DNA of 64,000 nucleotides from Gelidibacter sediminis (GCF_004364975.1 NZ_SOBW01000007.1:1488001-1552000); one strand, 5' to 3'; shown: positions 50,627 to 60,943, counted from the first letter of the stretch. The notes: generated from the sequence alone by a model not told the origin. A program made the numbers and translations.

Positions 50627-51463
50627 ATGAAGTTTAGTATAAGGATAATAATATTGATGTTGGCATTGGTGTTTACAAGCTGTGGTGGTAAAAAGCGGAT
50701 TGTGACTAAAAAGAAACATTCAAAGACCAGAACGGAGCGTGTTATTGTAGGTAATGAACGGTCAACTACGTCGAATGGCACTGTGAACAATGAAGATCAT
50801 GTACCAAGTGTTACTGCTCCTAGGCCATCAGGCAATATGAATGTCAGCGAAATCTATATTGCGACCTTTAGTGAAATTGCTAAACATAATATGCGCCAAC
50901 ACAAGATTCCTGCGAGTATCACCTTAGCCCAAGGCATACTCGAATCAGGTTCGGGTAGAGGCCGTTTAGCCGTAGAAGGCAATAATCATTTTGGGATTAA
51001 ATGTCATGGTTGGACAGGGGATAAAATTTACCATGATGATGATGCTTCCCAGGAATGCTTTAGAAAATATAGACACCCGGAACAATCCTTTCAAGACCAC
51101 TCTGAGTTTTTGACCTCTCGTGGCCGATATGGAGACTTGTTCAAATTAGATTTAGATGATTATGAAGGTTGGGCAAAAGGTTTAAGAGCAGCAGGTTATG
51201 CTACTGATAGAAAATATCCTGAAAAATTGATCAGTCTTATTGAACGTTTTCAGTTGTACATATTTGATGAAGAAGTTTTAGGTAAGAGAAAAGCGAGAAC
51301 CAAAACATCAGAAATTACGAATAATGTGACGCACAAGGTAATGCCGGGAGATACGCTATATTCGCTTTCAAAGCGGTATAATCTTTCAGTTAAGGAATTA
51401 CAGAAACTCAACGGAATGACCCACAACAATCTTCAAGTTGGGCAAATTCTAATTGTAAAATAA
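50627..51463 (+). CDS. Lipoprotein with glucosaminidase and LysM domains
   Basis: 278 aa. Lipoprotein signal ending FTSCGG (Cys about residue 19), a basic/Thr-rich linker, then a mannosyl-glycoprotein endo-beta-N-acetylglucosaminidase-like domain (about 80-215: [20 protein letters not shown] with catalytic Glu, [28 protein letters not shown]), and a C-terminal LysM (about 232-278, [20 protein letters not shown]). A peptidoglycan hydrolase of FlgJ/AcmA type anchored in the outer membrane. Seven nt after the PLP enzyme gene. Confidence 0.92.
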   Translation: MKFSIRIIILMLALVFTSCGGKKRIVTKKKHSKTRTERVIVGNERSTTSNGTVNNEDHVPSVTAPRPSGNMNVSEIYIATFSEIAKHNMRQHKIPASITLAQGILESGSGRGRLAVEGNNHFGIKCHGWTGDKIYHDDDASQECFRKYRHPEQSFQDHSEFLTSRGRYGDLFKLDLDDYEGWAKGLRAAGYATDRKYPEKLISLIERFQLYIFDEEVLGKRKARTKTSEITNNVTHKVMPGDTLYSLSKRYNLSVKELQKLNGMTHNNLQVGQILIVK

Positions 51464-51473
51464 AATTAATTCA

Positions 51474-52760
51474 ATGTTATATCAACGCAGTAGTAGTTTA
51501 TTTAAGGAAGCAGAAAAAGTCATTCCAGGTGGTGTAAATTCGCCCGTAAGAGCATTTGGAGCCGTTGGTGGTACGCCAATTTTCGCGAAATCAGCCAAAG
51601 GTGCCTATGTGCATGATGAAGATGGTAATCGATACATCGATTATATAAACTCATGGGGTCCAATGATCCTAGGTCACGCTTTTGAACCTGTAGTCAACGC
51701 AGTTATCGAAAAAGCGAAACAAGGCACCTCTTTTGGAATGCCAACTGCTATAGAAACAGAAATCGCCCAATTGGCAACGTCTATGGTTCCTAATATTGAC
51801 AAAATACGTTTTGTCAATTCAGGAACTGAGGCTTGTATGAGTGCGGTCAGATTAGCGCGCGGTTATACTAAAAAAGATAAAATCATCAAGTTTGCCGGGT
51901 GCTACCATGGGCATAGTGATTCGTTTTTAATTGCTGCAGGTTCTGGTGCCGTAACTTTTGGAACGCCTAATAGTCCAGGGGTTACTCAAGGTACTGCAAA
52001 AGATACGCTCTTGGCAACCTATAATGATATTGATAACGTCAAACAATTGCTGCTAGCGAATAAAGGTGAAATAGCCTGTATCATAATTGAGCCAGTTGCC
52101 GGTAATATGGGATGTATTCCTCCAAAAAACGACTTTTTAAAGAAATTGAGAGCCGTGTGTGATGAACACAATGTGCTGTTGATTTTTGACGAGGTGATGA
52201 CCGGTTTTAGATTAGCTCCAGGTGGTGCCCAAGAGTTGTTTAATGTGGATGCTGATATTGTATGCTTTGGAAAAGTTATTGGCGGCGGATTGCCTGTAGG
52301 TGCATTTGCTGCTCGTAATAAAATTATGGATTATTTAGCCCCAAATGGTCCAGTATACCAAGCGGGAACATTAAGTGGGAATCCATTAGCTATGGCGGCA
52401 GGATTGGCCATGTTGCAACATTTAGATAAAGACCGTACTGTATTTACACGTTTGGCTGAAAAAACCGAATATTTGCACAAAGGGATTGCGAAAGCACTTG
52501 AGGCTAACAATATAGAGCACACCATTAATAGAACGGGTTCTATGATTTCCATCCATTTTGAATCTCACGAAGTGGTAGATTTTGCAACGGCAGCAAAAGC
52601 AAATAATGAACGCTTTAAGCGCTTTTTCCACGGGATGCTTAAAGAAGGTGTTTACATTGCGCCAAGTGCTTTTGAAACTTGGTTTATTAGTGATGCATTA
52701 TCTTACGAAGATCTCGATGCCACTATTAAAGCAGTCGAAACCGTTTGTAAAGATTTATAA
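51474..52760 (+). CDS. hemL: Glutamate-1-semialdehyde 2,1-aminomutase
   Basis: 428 aa. Makes 5-aminolevulinate for tetrapyrroles. Features: [20 protein letters not shown] near residue 12, [20 protein letters not shown] near 119, [19 protein letters not shown] near 238 (PLP Asp), and the Schiff-base lysine in [17 protein letters not shown] near 268; [20 protein letters not shown] near 297. Ten nt after the glucosaminidase gene, followed by a bidirectional terminator. Confidence 0.95.
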   Translation: MLYQRSSSLFKEAEKVIPGGVNSPVRAFGAVGGTPIFAKSAKGAYVHDEDGNRYIDYINSWGPMILGHAFEPVVNAVIEKAKQGTSFGMPTAIETEIAQLATSMVPNIDKIRFVNSGTEACMSAVRLARGYTKKDKIIKFAGCYHGHSDSFLIAAGSGAVTFGTPNSPGVTQGTAKDTLLATYNDIDNVKQLLLANKGEIACIIIEPVAGNMGCIPPKNDFLKKLRAVCDEHNVLLIFDEVMTGFRLAPGGAQELFNVDADIVCFGKVIGGGLPVGAFAARNKIMDYLAPNGPVYQAGTLSGNPLAMAAGLAMLQHLDKDRTVFTRLAEKTEYLHKGIAKALEANNIEHTINRTGSMISIHFESHEVVDFATAAKANNERFKRFFHGMLKEGVYIAPSAFETWFISDALSYEDLDATIKAVETVCKDL

Positions 52761-52764
52761 TATC

Positions 52765-52803
52765 AAAAAGGGATTTAAAATAATTTTAAATCCCTTTTTT
52801 AAT
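52765..52803 (+). terminator. Bidirectional terminator after hemL
   Basis: AAAAAGGGATTTAAAAT and ATTTTAAATCCCTTTTT nearly complete palindrome, T-run after and A-run before; serves hemL (+) and the convergent Spy-like gene (-). Confidence 0.88.
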
Positions 52804-52822
52804 AATTCTAACCAACTTAAAA

Positions 52823-53266
52823 TTACTGTTTTCTCTTGTTGTGTCCTTTCATATGAGATCTATTGCGAGTTCGCTTTTGACTCATTTTCTCCCATTTTTC
52901 GTACTGCTCTGCAGATAAAACCGTTTTCATTTTCTTCTTCATCGCAATCTGACGGTCCAAACGCTCATTTTTCATTTTCAAGAGCTCTTCTTTAGACATA
53001 GACTGTTCTGCTTTATCCTTAGACATGGCAGCTTTTTTATTCGCTCTGAATTTCGCTTCTTCTAAAAAAATAGCTGAAACTTCTTTTTGTTGTTTATCAT
53101 TCAAATCAAGTTTTAAAGTCATTTGTTTGGCTTTAAGCTGAGCTGATTCTTCAGGAGAGTACTGCATTTTAGATTCGGCATGTTCTTTTCTCATTTCTTT
53201 TTTTTGCTCTTGAGCGGAAACTTGTAACGTCGCAAAAGCCACTAATATCATAACTAATTTTTTCAT
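52823..53266 (-). CDS. Exported Spy/CpxP-like helical protein (DUF4890-like)
   Basis: 147 aa. Signal peptide MKKLVMILVAFATLQVSAQ; the mature part is Lys/Glu-rich helix with AQLKAKQMTLKLDLNDKQQK near 45, LKMKNERLDRQIAMKKKMKT near 93 and VLSAEQYEKWEKMSQKR near 113, resembling the LTxxQ motifs of Spy/CpxP periplasmic proteins. Probably an envelope chaperone-like or stress-sensing protein; the basic C-terminus (RTRNRSHMKGHNKRKQ) is notable. Confidence 0.72.
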   Translation of the reverse strand: MKKLVMILVAFATLQVSAQEQKKEMRKEHAESKMQYSPEESAQLKAKQMTLKLDLNDKQQKEVSAIFLEEAKFRANKKAAMSKDKAEQSMSKEELLKMKNERLDRQIAMKKKMKTVLSAEQYEKWEKMSQKRTRNRSHMKGHNKRKQ

Positions 53267-53315
53267 AATGTTTTCTATTAAGATTATACTGTTTGGACTG
53301 ATATTTCCCGGAAAG

Positions 53316-53350
53316 GTTTAACCAGATGCTGGGTTAGAGTTTGGTTAAAC
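53316..53350 (-). promoter_or_regulatory. Inverted repeat GTTTAACCA/TGGTTAAAC before the Spy-like gene
   Basis: Nine-base perfect arms at 53316-53324 and 53342-53350, 17-nt spacer with a third partial copy GGGTTAGAG; 50 nt upstream of the Spy-like start in a divergent gap. Operator-like. Confidence 0.4.
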
Positions 53351-53466
53351 GTGTTTTGGAGGCCAGTTATGAGGTTTTATTCATTGTGACCTTGTCTTTG
53401 TTTATTAAGCCTTGTAATGGGCTTTAAAAGAATTAATAGTTACATTTAACAGGTAAACAAGAATAC

Positions 53467-54756
53467 ATGAAATCAAAATTTATTGATGAATTGCCAGTAT
53501 TGGTCAAGAATCAGGTTATTTCAGAAGAAACTGCTTCCAGAATTAGAGCCTACTACAATTCACAAGAGTCAGATTCGCCAAATAAGTTATTTACCGTTTT
53601 TGGGGTTTTGGGGTCGTTATTGGTCGGCCTGGGGATTATCTTAATATTGGCTCATAACTGGGATGATTTTTCACAAACTCTGAAAACTGTTCTCGCATTT
53701 TTGCCTTTAGTTATTGGACAGATATTGGCAGGCTATACTATTTTGAAAAGGAAAGGTACCACTTGGAACGAAGCTACGGGTACATTCCTCTTTTTTGCCG
53801 TAGGTTCAAGTATAGCGCTGGTGAGTCAGATTTATAATATTCCTGGAGATTTAAGCGTGTATGTCCTAACATGGATCGTGCTCTGTATGCCATTAATTTA
53901 TTTGCTAAAATCAAATGCGGTGGTTATGCTCCATATTGTTTTTTCAACGTTTTATGCGTGTAGTATGGGTTATGGATTCAATCCGCCAACTGAAGCGCCA
54001 TGGTGGTTTATTGTGCTGTTGGCATTTGTGATGCCACATTATATAATGATGTTAAATGATAGACCGGAATCTCATATGGTTTCCATTTTTAATTGGTTGC
54101 TGCCCTTGAGTGTGGTCATCACTTTGGGTGCTTTTTTAGAACGTCATGGCGAATTGGGATACTTGATGTATGTCATTCTATTTGGCCTTTTTTATAATAT
54201 TGGGAAACTTCCCATTTTTGACGCCCAAAAATTAAGACGGAATGGGTATTTGGTGTTAGGCTCTGTCGGTACTGTGGTGATGCTCTTAATAATGAGTTTT
54301 AATGGCGTTTGGGATTTTGAATGGACTTCAGAATTGTTTTCGTCGCGTGCATTTTTCATGACGCTGATTCTATTCGGCATGTCGTTGGCAGTGCTGATGT
54401 ATCTTAATTCGCGTCAATTGCTACAATGGATAAACCCTTTTCACTATGTATTTATCCTATTTACACTCTTATTTTTTAGCGGAATGAGTTTTGGATTGGC
54501 AGCAACCATTTTTGTAAATATTTTAGTGCTAATGCTCGGATTAATCACTATAAAAACAGGTGCGGACAAATTCCATTTTGGAATCCTTAATTACGGATTG
54601 CTGATCATTACGGCCTTGATTGTGTGTCGCTTTTTTGATACTGATATGAGTTATGTCATCAGAGGGCTTCTTTTTGTAAGTGTCGGAATCGGATTTTTTC
54701 TAACGAATTATGTGATGCTGAAACGGAAAAAATCTGCTGTAAAAACTAATGCTTAA
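53467..54756 (+). CDS. DUF2157 multi-pass membrane protein
   Basis: 429 aa. The cytoplasmic N-terminus (FIDELPVLVKNQVISEETAS, RIRAYYNSQ) and first membrane segments (LFTVFGVLGSLLVGLGIIL, LAHNWDDFSQTLKTVLAFLP) are the DUF2157 signature; about twelve membrane segments follow. Function unknown. It overlaps or abuts a GDYXXLXY-type protein gene, a pairing typical of this family, so the two probably work together in the inner membrane. Confidence 0.85.
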   Translation: MKSKFIDELPVLVKNQVISEETASRIRAYYNSQESDSPNKLFTVFGVLGSLLVGLGIILILAHNWDDFSQTLKTVLAFLPLVIGQILAGYTILKRKGTTWNEATGTFLFFAVGSSIALVSQIYNIPGDLSVYVLTWIVLCMPLIYLLKSNAVVMLHIVFSTFYACSMGYGFNPPTEAPWWFIVLLAFVMPHYIMMLNDRPESHMVSIFNWLLPLSVVITLGAFLERHGELGYLMYVILFGLFYNIGKLPIFDAQKLRRNGYLVLGSVGTVVMLLIMSFNGVWDFEWTSELFSSRAFFMTLILFGMSLAVLMYLNSRQLLQWINPFHYVFILFTLLFFSGMSFGLAATIFVNILVLMLGLITIKTGADKFHFGILNYGLLIITALIVCRFFDTDMSYVIRGLLFVSVGIGFFLTNYVMLKRKKSAVKTNA

Positions 54757-55318
54757 AACGATGAAAACGATACCTGTATTTTTAATATTTGTTGCGGTGG
54801 TTTTGGCCCAACTATTTGTCCCTGCCAAAATGATTTTCGATCAAGAAAAAGTCATCAGCAAAGGAACTGCTTATAAGTTTAAAACAGCACCTGTAGATCC
54901 GTCCGATCCTTTTAAGGGAAAATATATATATTTGAATTATGAACTTAATTCGGCAGCTTCCACTGATTCTACATGGGTTTATGGCGCTCCAATTTACCTT
55001 TCTTTGGCAACTGATTCTTTAGGATTTGCGAAGTTGCATCGTATTTCAAAAGACACGCCCAATCATCAAAATTACGTTAAGGCAAAAGTGAATTGGTATA
55101 GTGCCCATGAGAAAACGGTAACTTTTTCATTGCCTTTTGATGAGTTTTACATGAATGAAACCAAAGCTTATGATGCGGAAATAGCGCATGTTAAAGCACA
55201 GCGGGATTCAGTGGCCAATAATACCTATGCTTTAGTGTATGTTTTAAATGGAAGGGGTGTGCTTGAGAATGTGTTTATCAATAACATTCCCATTGCTGAA
55301 TATGTTGAAAAGGAGTAA
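54749..55318 (+). CDS. GDYXXLXY-domain membrane-anchored protein
   Basis: 189 aa if started at 54749, overlapping the previous gene by 8 nt; ATG 54761 is an equally good start. An N-terminal membrane segment (IPVFLIFVAVVLAQLFVPAK) and the signature region PVDPSDPFKGKYIYLNYEL near residue 49, a variant of GDYxxLxY, then a beta-rich extracytoplasmic domain. Function unknown; partner of the DUF2157 protein. Confidence 0.82.
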   Translation: MLKTMKTIPVFLIFVAVVLAQLFVPAKMIFDQEKVISKGTAYKFKTAPVDPSDPFKGKYIYLNYELNSAASTDSTWVYGAPIYLSLATDSLGFAKLHRISKDTPNHQNYVKAKVNWYSAHEKTVTFSLPFDEFYMNETKAYDAEIAHVKAQRDSVANNTYALVYVLNGRGVLENVFINNIPIAEYVEKE

Positions 55319-55357
55319 GTCTTCAAATTAAAGAACAGCTCAGAATAGATGAAAATA

Positions 55358-55391
55358 AAAAATGCTTCAAGAATTTCTTGAAGCATTTTTA
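55358..55391 (+). terminator. Bidirectional terminator
   Basis: AAAAATGCTTCAAG and CTTGAAGCATTTTT perfect stem, short loop, lying between the GDYXXLXY gene (+) and the convergent metalloprotease gene (-). Confidence 0.88.
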
Positions 55392-55410
55392 TATACATAA
55401 GATTTAAATA

Positions 55411-57912
55411 CTATTTGCGCAATGGATTTAAAATCGCATCAATACGCTCTAAAGCATCTCTTAAATGGATTTTACTCATCGTATCTCCGGTTCTTGATAA
55501 ACCAGATCTGATAGCGCTTTCCAACGTTTTCAGTTCTGCTCTTGCAATCGCTCTGATGTCCGATTGATTTACATCAACATTAGTTCTAGAAACAAAACGT
55601 CTAAATTGAGAAGGAACTGGCGTTTGGTCTTTAGTCATCAAATAGTTCATACGGTCAATATATCCTCTTTGAAGATTTCTTCTGTATGCATCTATAGCTT
55701 TTCCGCTGCTTAATTCGCTAAAAATACCTTTACGTAAATCTTGCATCATGGTTAATAAACCATAAGCATCTCTACCGTTAGTAGTTTCATTTTCAATCAT
55801 ACGTTGCATTCTTCCAAAATCGAGAATGTTATCAAGCGTGTTGATTTGCATGCCTCTGATGCGCTCTAAAGTACCGTCAAATTCAATTTTGTTGAAAATT
55901 TCAGTATCTATTAACCACTCAGGAGTATCGAACAATTCTTTTTGAAGGAATTGTAAAGCCTCTTTTTGTTTTTCTTTTACAACTGGCGTGTACACTGCAC
56001 CTTCTTGATCGTAAGTTTTATAAACTTCATAAACACCACCAATATTTGCAGTTACATGACCCATATAACGGTTGTATTGGCCTAAGACTTGCTCGTACAT
56101 AGTGCCTAAATCGCTATAATCTTTACCGTCTTCGGCGGTCCATTTGATAAGGTTTGGAATAATGCGTTTTAAGTTAGCAATTCCGTAAGAACTTGCTTTC
56201 ATAGCATCATCACCTAAATCTTCAGTCTGTGCGCTTGGGTCTATGACACCACCACTTTGTTGTCTTCCAAATCGGTACATAGGATCTCCAGCATGCTTCA
56301 GAATCCAGCTGTCTAAAGTTTTCTTTTCGTCTTCTGGAGTTTCAGCATCTAAAATAGGACGGTAGCCCCATTCGATGGCGTACTTGTCATAAATACCAAT
56401 ATTTGGCATTAATGCAACACCTTCATCACCTGGTTGAGCGATGTAATTAAAACGTGCATAATCCATAATAGATGGTGCAGTTCCGTATTTTTTAGTGAAT
56501 TCAGGATCCCGTAAATCGTCCACTTTATAAGCTGAACTACTTGCCATGTTATGAGGTAAGCCTAACGTATGGCCAACTTCGTGAGAAGACACAAAACGGA
56601 TTAAACGTCCCATGATGTCATCTTTAAATTTCACAGTTTGTGCGTCCGGATTGATTGCTGCTGTTTGCACAAAGAACCAGTTGCGTAACAAGGTCATTAC
56701 GTTATGGTACCAGTTGATGTCGCTTTCTAAAATCTCACCACTTCTAGGGTCACTTACATGAGGCCCGTTGGCATTAGGGATTGGCGAAGCCAGGTAACGT
56801 ACTACAGAATAACGAGCATCTTCAGGGCTCCAGTCTGGATCTTCCTCTACCGTTGGAGGATCTTTTGCTATGATGGCATTTTTAAACCCTGCAGCTTCAA
56901 AAGCAACTTGCCAATCTTCGATTCCCTCTTTAATGTGTTTACGCCATTGTTGCGGGGTAGCTCTGTCTATATAGTAAACAATTTGTTTTTTAGGCTCTAC
57001 CAATTCGCCACGTTTAAATTTCTCAATGTCTTCATCTTTCACTTCCAGACGCCATCTGTCCAAATACGTCACTCTTTTGCTTTCATGAGCATCTAAACCA
57101 TAATCAATTTGTGCACTTGTAAACCAACCAACACGTTGGTCAAACATTCTGCGTTTCATTGGCACTTCTGGAAGGAGTACCATTGAGTTATTCAATTCTA
57201 TAGAAATAGCACCACTGGCAGCATTTGATGGAGGTTCACTGGCGTTGTAGGTTTTTACATGGCGAGATTCAATATTTAAAGGATAGCTTCTTACACTTTC
57301 AATGTATGATAAATCGCTATCCAAACGGGTTACTTTATATTGTTTTCTTGGACGATCTGGTAAACCAAATGGTTTTACATCCTTACTGAATAAGTCCGTC
57401 ACATTAATAACTGTAGACAAAGAATCCTTGCCGAAAGCTTTAATAGGGAAGCTGAAAATAACCGGCTCAAAGTTAGAATTCACAACCGCTTCATGTACTG
57501 GTAGTGTGTCATTGGCAACGACGCTGTGAGACACCATACGAAGTAGAACTCGTTTGTCCTTTTTTTGCCAACGCAGCACTTGCTCATCTTGTTTGCCACC
57601 ACCAAAGCCTAATCCACTAGCTGTTTTGGCAATACGCGTTACCATTAACATTTCACGCTCAAATAATGAATCTGGAATTTCGTAAAAGTAGTCTTCATCT
57701 ACCTTGTGGATGGTAAATAATCCGGGATCGCTTTTGGCATCTTTAGTAATGACTTTGTTGTAAGGTTGGATGTCATTTTTTCCTGGTTTTTTTGCTGCAC
57801 TTGAGTCAGCTGTAGTTGTTGGTGATGATTTCGACGCTTTTTTGGTAGTTGCACAGGAGGAAACTAAAAAAAAAGAAGCTAAAACCATCACGCTTAAGGT
57901 AATTCTTTTCAC
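55411..57912 (-). CDS. Large zinc-dependent metalloprotease lipoprotein (DUF5117/DUF4953 type)
   Basis: 833 aa. Lipoprotein signal MKRITLSVMVLASFFLVSSC with Cys near residue 20. N-terminal DUF5118/DUF5117-like regions, then a metzincin-type zinc site in FVSSHEVGHTLGLPHNMASS near 442 (HExxHxxGxxH) with SIMDYARFNY near 488 as the Met-turn region. Family members are envelope proteins of Bacteroidota with unknown substrates. Single gene, terminator at its 3' end. Confidence 0.9.
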   Translation of the reverse strand: MKRITLSVMVLASFFLVSSCATTKKASKSSPTTTADSSAAKKPGKNDIQPYNKVITKDAKSDPGLFTIHKVDEDYFYEIPDSLFEREMLMVTRIAKTASGLGFGGGKQDEQVLRWQKKDKRVLLRMVSHSVVANDTLPVHEAVVNSNFEPVIFSFPIKAFGKDSLSTVINVTDLFSKDVKPFGLPDRPRKQYKVTRLDSDLSYIESVRSYPLNIESRHVKTYNASEPPSNAASGAISIELNNSMVLLPEVPMKRRMFDQRVGWFTSAQIDYGLDAHESKRVTYLDRWRLEVKDEDIEKFKRGELVEPKKQIVYYIDRATPQQWRKHIKEGIEDWQVAFEAAGFKNAIIAKDPPTVEEDPDWSPEDARYSVVRYLASPIPNANGPHVSDPRSGEILESDINWYHNVMTLLRNWFFVQTAAINPDAQTVKFKDDIMGRLIRFVSSHEVGHTLGLPHNMASSSAYKVDDLRDPEFTKKYGTAPSIMDYARFNYIAQPGDEGVALMPNIGIYDKYAIEWGYRPILDAETPEDEKKTLDSWILKHAGDPMYRFGRQQSGGVIDPSAQTEDLGDDAMKASSYGIANLKRIIPNLIKWTAEDGKDYSDLGTMYEQVLGQYNRYMGHVTANIGGVYEVYKTYDQEGAVYTPVVKEKQKEALQFLQKELFDTPEWLIDTEIFNKIEFDGTLERIRGMQINTLDNILDFGRMQRMIENETTNGRDAYGLLTMMQDLRKGIFSELSSGKAIDAYRRNLQRGYIDRMNYLMTKDQTPVPSQFRRFVSRTNVDVNQSDIRAIARAELKTLESAIRSGLSRTGDTMSKIHLRDALERIDAILNPLRK

Positions 57913-58044
57913 GATGTTAGGAGTTTTAATTTTTTACGAAGGGAAAATACACATAACCTATGGTAGATAGTCCATTGAGGAATATTTTAGTATTTTTTTA
58001 ACTATTTTATAAATCAATATTCTAAAATTAAGTTGCTTAAGGAA

Positions 58045-58950
58045 CTATTCTTTATAATAGCCAATAAGCATAGCATGGTCAGATTCAGGATAATTAAATT
58101 TTTGAAGTAGGATAGGAGTCATCGGTTTTCTCGCGAAAATTTGATCAAGCTCCAGCAACGGGATTTCGAAGGGCCAAGTGGCGGTAAAACCTTGTCCGTA
58201 GTTAGAAAAACTTGTATAGTTTTTTTCAAAAGCTTTAAAATGGACACTTTCTCGAGGTGCATTAAAATCGCCAACAATGATGTCAGTGTTTCTTTGAGAA
58301 GCTAACTTTAAAACGGTGCCGATTGCTTTTTTCTTATCCATTGTTGGACTTTGGAAAATATCCGTAACGGCAAATGAAATAGCACCACTAGGCAATTGTG
58401 CTTCTATGAAATTAACATGATAGCTGGCGTTTTCCATTAGGTAATTGACTTTGGTTATGCTTCCTTTGACGCCCACCATCATAAACCCACCTAAAATTCG
58501 AAATTCATAAGATGGGAAGGTAGTGGATAAAAGTTCTAAGTCATTTTCCGAAGCGTATTGCGTTTCCACCAAACCAATCACATCGGGTTTTATGATTGAG
58601 ATGCGTTCTACAATCACATTAACAGGAAGTTCATATCCATCTGCAGCATTCCAAAACAACACTGTTGTGGCATCTTCAGGAATATCCGTATGCCTTACAA
58701 AATTATAGGAGGAGCTGAACCAATAAGCGGTTAAGCCTAATATGATAACAAGTCCTGCAATAAAATAGGTCCTTGTTTTATAGAATAGAAGGGTGATCAC
58801 GCATCCCAAGAATATCAAAATAGGTAGCGGAAATGCATAAAAGAAAATCTGTAAAAATTGGAAATGATCCTTGACTATAAAATGCATCATTAACAAAAAA
58901 GCATATGCAATTACTGCACATGCTTTTATAATTAATTTAGATGTTTTCAT
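58045..58950 (-). CDS. Membrane-anchored endonuclease/exonuclease/phosphatase-family protein
   Basis: 301 aa from ATG 58950; the longer frame overlaps lysS. Three N-terminal membrane segments (about 5-25, 35-58, 62-82), then an EEP-fold domain: VLFWNAADGYELPVNVIVER near 93, PDVIGLVETQ near 120 (catalytic Glu), IIVGDFNAPRESVHFKAFEK near 225 (GDFN) and SDHAMLIGYY at the C-terminus (catalytic Asp-His). Substrate unknown: may be DNA, a phospholipid or an inositol phosphate. Starts 4 nt after lysS, so same operon. Confidence 0.88.
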   Translation of the reverse strand: MKTSKLIIKACAVIAYAFLLMMHFIVKDHFQFLQIFFYAFPLPILIFLGCVITLLFYKTRTYFIAGLVIILGLTAYWFSSSYNFVRHTDIPEDATTVLFWNAADGYELPVNVIVERISIIKPDVIGLVETQYASENDLELLSTTFPSYEFRILGGFMMVGVKGSITKVNYLMENASYHVNFIEAQLPSGAISFAVTDIFQSPTMDKKKAIGTVLKLASQRNTDIIVGDFNAPRESVHFKAFEKNYTSFSNYGQGFTATWPFEIPLLELDQIFARKPMTPILLQKFNYPESDHAMLIGYYKE

Positions 58951-58954
58951 GGTT

Positions 58955-60643
58955 TTATGCGAGGTCAACAAACAAACCATCGTCTGTTTTGGTCACTTTC
59001 GCCAAGTTGTTTTTGGTCAATCCTTTTATGGTGGCATCCCATTTTTTATTGCTCAAACCAGATTGTGCTTTTAAAGTATTTAAATCGATAGGTGCATTAG
59101 ATTTTAAGATAGCAAATACTGCTTTTTCCTCATCTGTCATGGCCACAGCTTTCTTCTCTGGCTTCATTTGTGGGAAGAACAAAACTTCTTGTATCGACTG
59201 ATTGTTGGTCAAATACATAATAAGACGGTCCATCCCGATACCCATTCCTGATGTTGGCGGCATCCCGTATTCTAAAGCACGTAGGAAATCGTAATCGATC
59301 ACTCCTGTTGCTTCATCATCACCTTTTTGAGCCAATTCTTTTTGGTGCTCAAAACGTTCACGTTGGTCAATAGGATCGTTTAGTTCTGAATAGGCATTCG
59401 CAATTTCCTTACCACATACCATTAATTCAAAACGTTCCGTCAACTCAGGGTTGTCGCGGTGTTCTTTACACAACGGACTCATTTCTTTAGGGTAATCTGT
59501 GATGAAAGTTGGTTGGATGTAATTGCCTTCACATTTTTCGCCAAAAATCTCGTCAATTAATTTCCCTTTACCCATGGTATCGTCTACAGCAATACCCATG
59601 TCTTTGGCTGCCTGTCTAATGTCATCTTCCGTTTTCCCTGTAATATCAAAACCAGTAAAATGTTTGATAGAATCGGTCATGGTAACGCGTGCATAAGGGG
59701 CTTTAAAATTAATGTTGTGCTCTCCAAAAGTAGCTTCGGTAGTGCCATTAACAGCTACGGCGCAATGCTCCAATAACTGCTCACAGAATTCCATCATCCA
59801 ATTGTAATCTTTATAAGACACGTAGATTTCCATTGCTGTGAACTCCGGATTGTGCGTACGGTCCATCCCTTCATTTCTGAAGTTTTTTGAAAATTCATAA
59901 ACCCCGTCAAATCCACCAACGATTAATCGTTTTAGATACAATTCGTTTGCAATTCTCATGTATAACGGAATATCCAAACTGTTATGGTGCGTTATAAAGG
60001 GGCGTGCTGCTGCACCTCCTGGGATTGGTTGTAACACAGGGGTTTCAACTTCAAAATAACCTGCATCATTGAAAAACTGACGCATGGCATTGTATAATTT
60101 GGTACGTTTAATGAAAACCTCTTTAACTTTTGGGTTCACCACCAAATCAGCGTAACGTTGTCTGTAACGTTGCTCAGGATCTGTAAACGCGTCATAGATA
60201 ACGCCGTCTTTTTCTTTTGGTAATGGTAATGGTTTTAGAGATTTACTCAAAAGCGTAAAATCTTTAACTTTTACTGTTTTTTCGCCCACTTGAGTGGTGA
60301 ATAGTTCGCCTTCGACGCCAACAAAATCACCAAAATCCAACAGTTTTTTGAACACTTCGTTGTATTTGGTTTTATCGTCTCCTGTACAGATTTCATCTCT
60401 GTTGAAATACGCTTGAATCTTGCCTTCAGAATCCTGTATTTGAGCAAAACTAGCTTTTCCTTGGACTCTCATTGACATCAATCGGCCAGCAATAACAACC
60501 TTCTTGCCTTCTTCAAACTTTTCCTTTACGTGTTTGGAAGTATGGTCTACAGGATATAAATCGGCTGGATATGGATTGATACCCAACTCACGTAATTTGT
60601 CTAATTTTTCTCTACGGATAAGTTCTTGTTCTGAAAGTTGCAT
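58955..60643 (-). CDS. lysS: Lysyl-tRNA synthetase, class II
   Basis: 562 aa. N-terminal OB-fold anticodon-binding domain (about 45-150, VVIAGRLMSMRVQGKASFAQ), class II core with motif 1 (AMRQFFNDAGYFEVETPVLQ near 186), motif 2 (FSKNFRNEGMDRTHNPEFTA near 253) and motif 3 (GMGIGMDRLIMYLT near 460). About 70 residues longer than E. coli LysS: a C-terminal winged-helix-like extension (AVFAILKSNAPIDLNTLKAQ, SGLSNKKWDATIKGL) follows, as in other Bacteroidota. Confidence 0.95.
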   Translation of the reverse strand: MQLSEQELIRREKLDKLRELGINPYPADLYPVDHTSKHVKEKFEEGKKVVIAGRLMSMRVQGKASFAQIQDSEGKIQAYFNRDEICTGDDKTKYNEVFKKLLDFGDFVGVEGELFTTQVGEKTVKVKDFTLLSKSLKPLPLPKEKDGVIYDAFTDPEQRYRQRYADLVVNPKVKEVFIKRTKLYNAMRQFFNDAGYFEVETPVLQPIPGGAAARPFITHHNSLDIPLYMRIANELYLKRLIVGGFDGVYEFSKNFRNEGMDRTHNPEFTAMEIYVSYKDYNWMMEFCEQLLEHCAVAVNGTTEATFGEHNINFKAPYARVTMTDSIKHFTGFDITGKTEDDIRQAAKDMGIAVDDTMGKGKLIDEIFGEKCEGNYIQPTFITDYPKEMSPLCKEHRDNPELTERFELMVCGKEIANAYSELNDPIDQRERFEHQKELAQKGDDEATGVIDYDFLRALEYGMPPTSGMGIGMDRLIMYLTNNQSIQEVLFFPQMKPEKKAVAMTDEEKAVFAILKSNAPIDLNTLKAQSGLSNKKWDATIKGLTKNNLAKVTKTDDGLFVDLA

Positions 60644-60711
60644 GCTGTAAAATTTTTGAATTGCAAAATTACACTATTTACAAAAATTAACAGCCTACTT
60701 TAAGGGATAGA

Positions 60712-60745
60712 TTGGCTTCTAAGAGTAACAATTTGGATAATTTTG
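60712..60745 (+). promoter_or_regulatory. Promoter of the Pmp3-like gene
   Basis: TTG at 60712-60714 and a perfect -7 box TAATTTTG at 60738-60745, 23 nt apart, 40 nt before the ATG. Confidence 0.55.
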
Positions 60746-60784
60746 CGTCATATTGGTACATCAATCATCAAAATCATTAAAATT

Positions 60785-60943
60785 ATGAGTATTTGGAGAG
60801 TGTTGCTTTCTATTTTTTGTCCACCCTTGGCCGTTATTGACCGAGGTTGCGGTTCCATTATTATTGTGTTTTTACTATGGCTCTGCGGATGGGTTCCGGG
60901 CGTAATTGCCGCATTGGTAATTTTAAATAATCCGAAACGGTAG
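60785..60943 (+). CDS. YqaE/Pmp3-family membrane peptide
   Basis: 52 aa from ATG 60785 (the frame is open 14 codons further upstream but overlaps the promoter). MSIWRVLLSIFCPPLAVIDR and GWVPGVIAALVILNN are the family's two membrane segments, with the Pro-Pro and Pro-Gly turns in place; the loop CGSIIIVFLLWLCG joins them. Members affect membrane potential and stress tolerance. Confidence 0.88.
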   Translation: MSIWRVLLSIFCPPLAVIDRGCGSIIIVFLLWLCGWVPGVIAALVILNNPKR

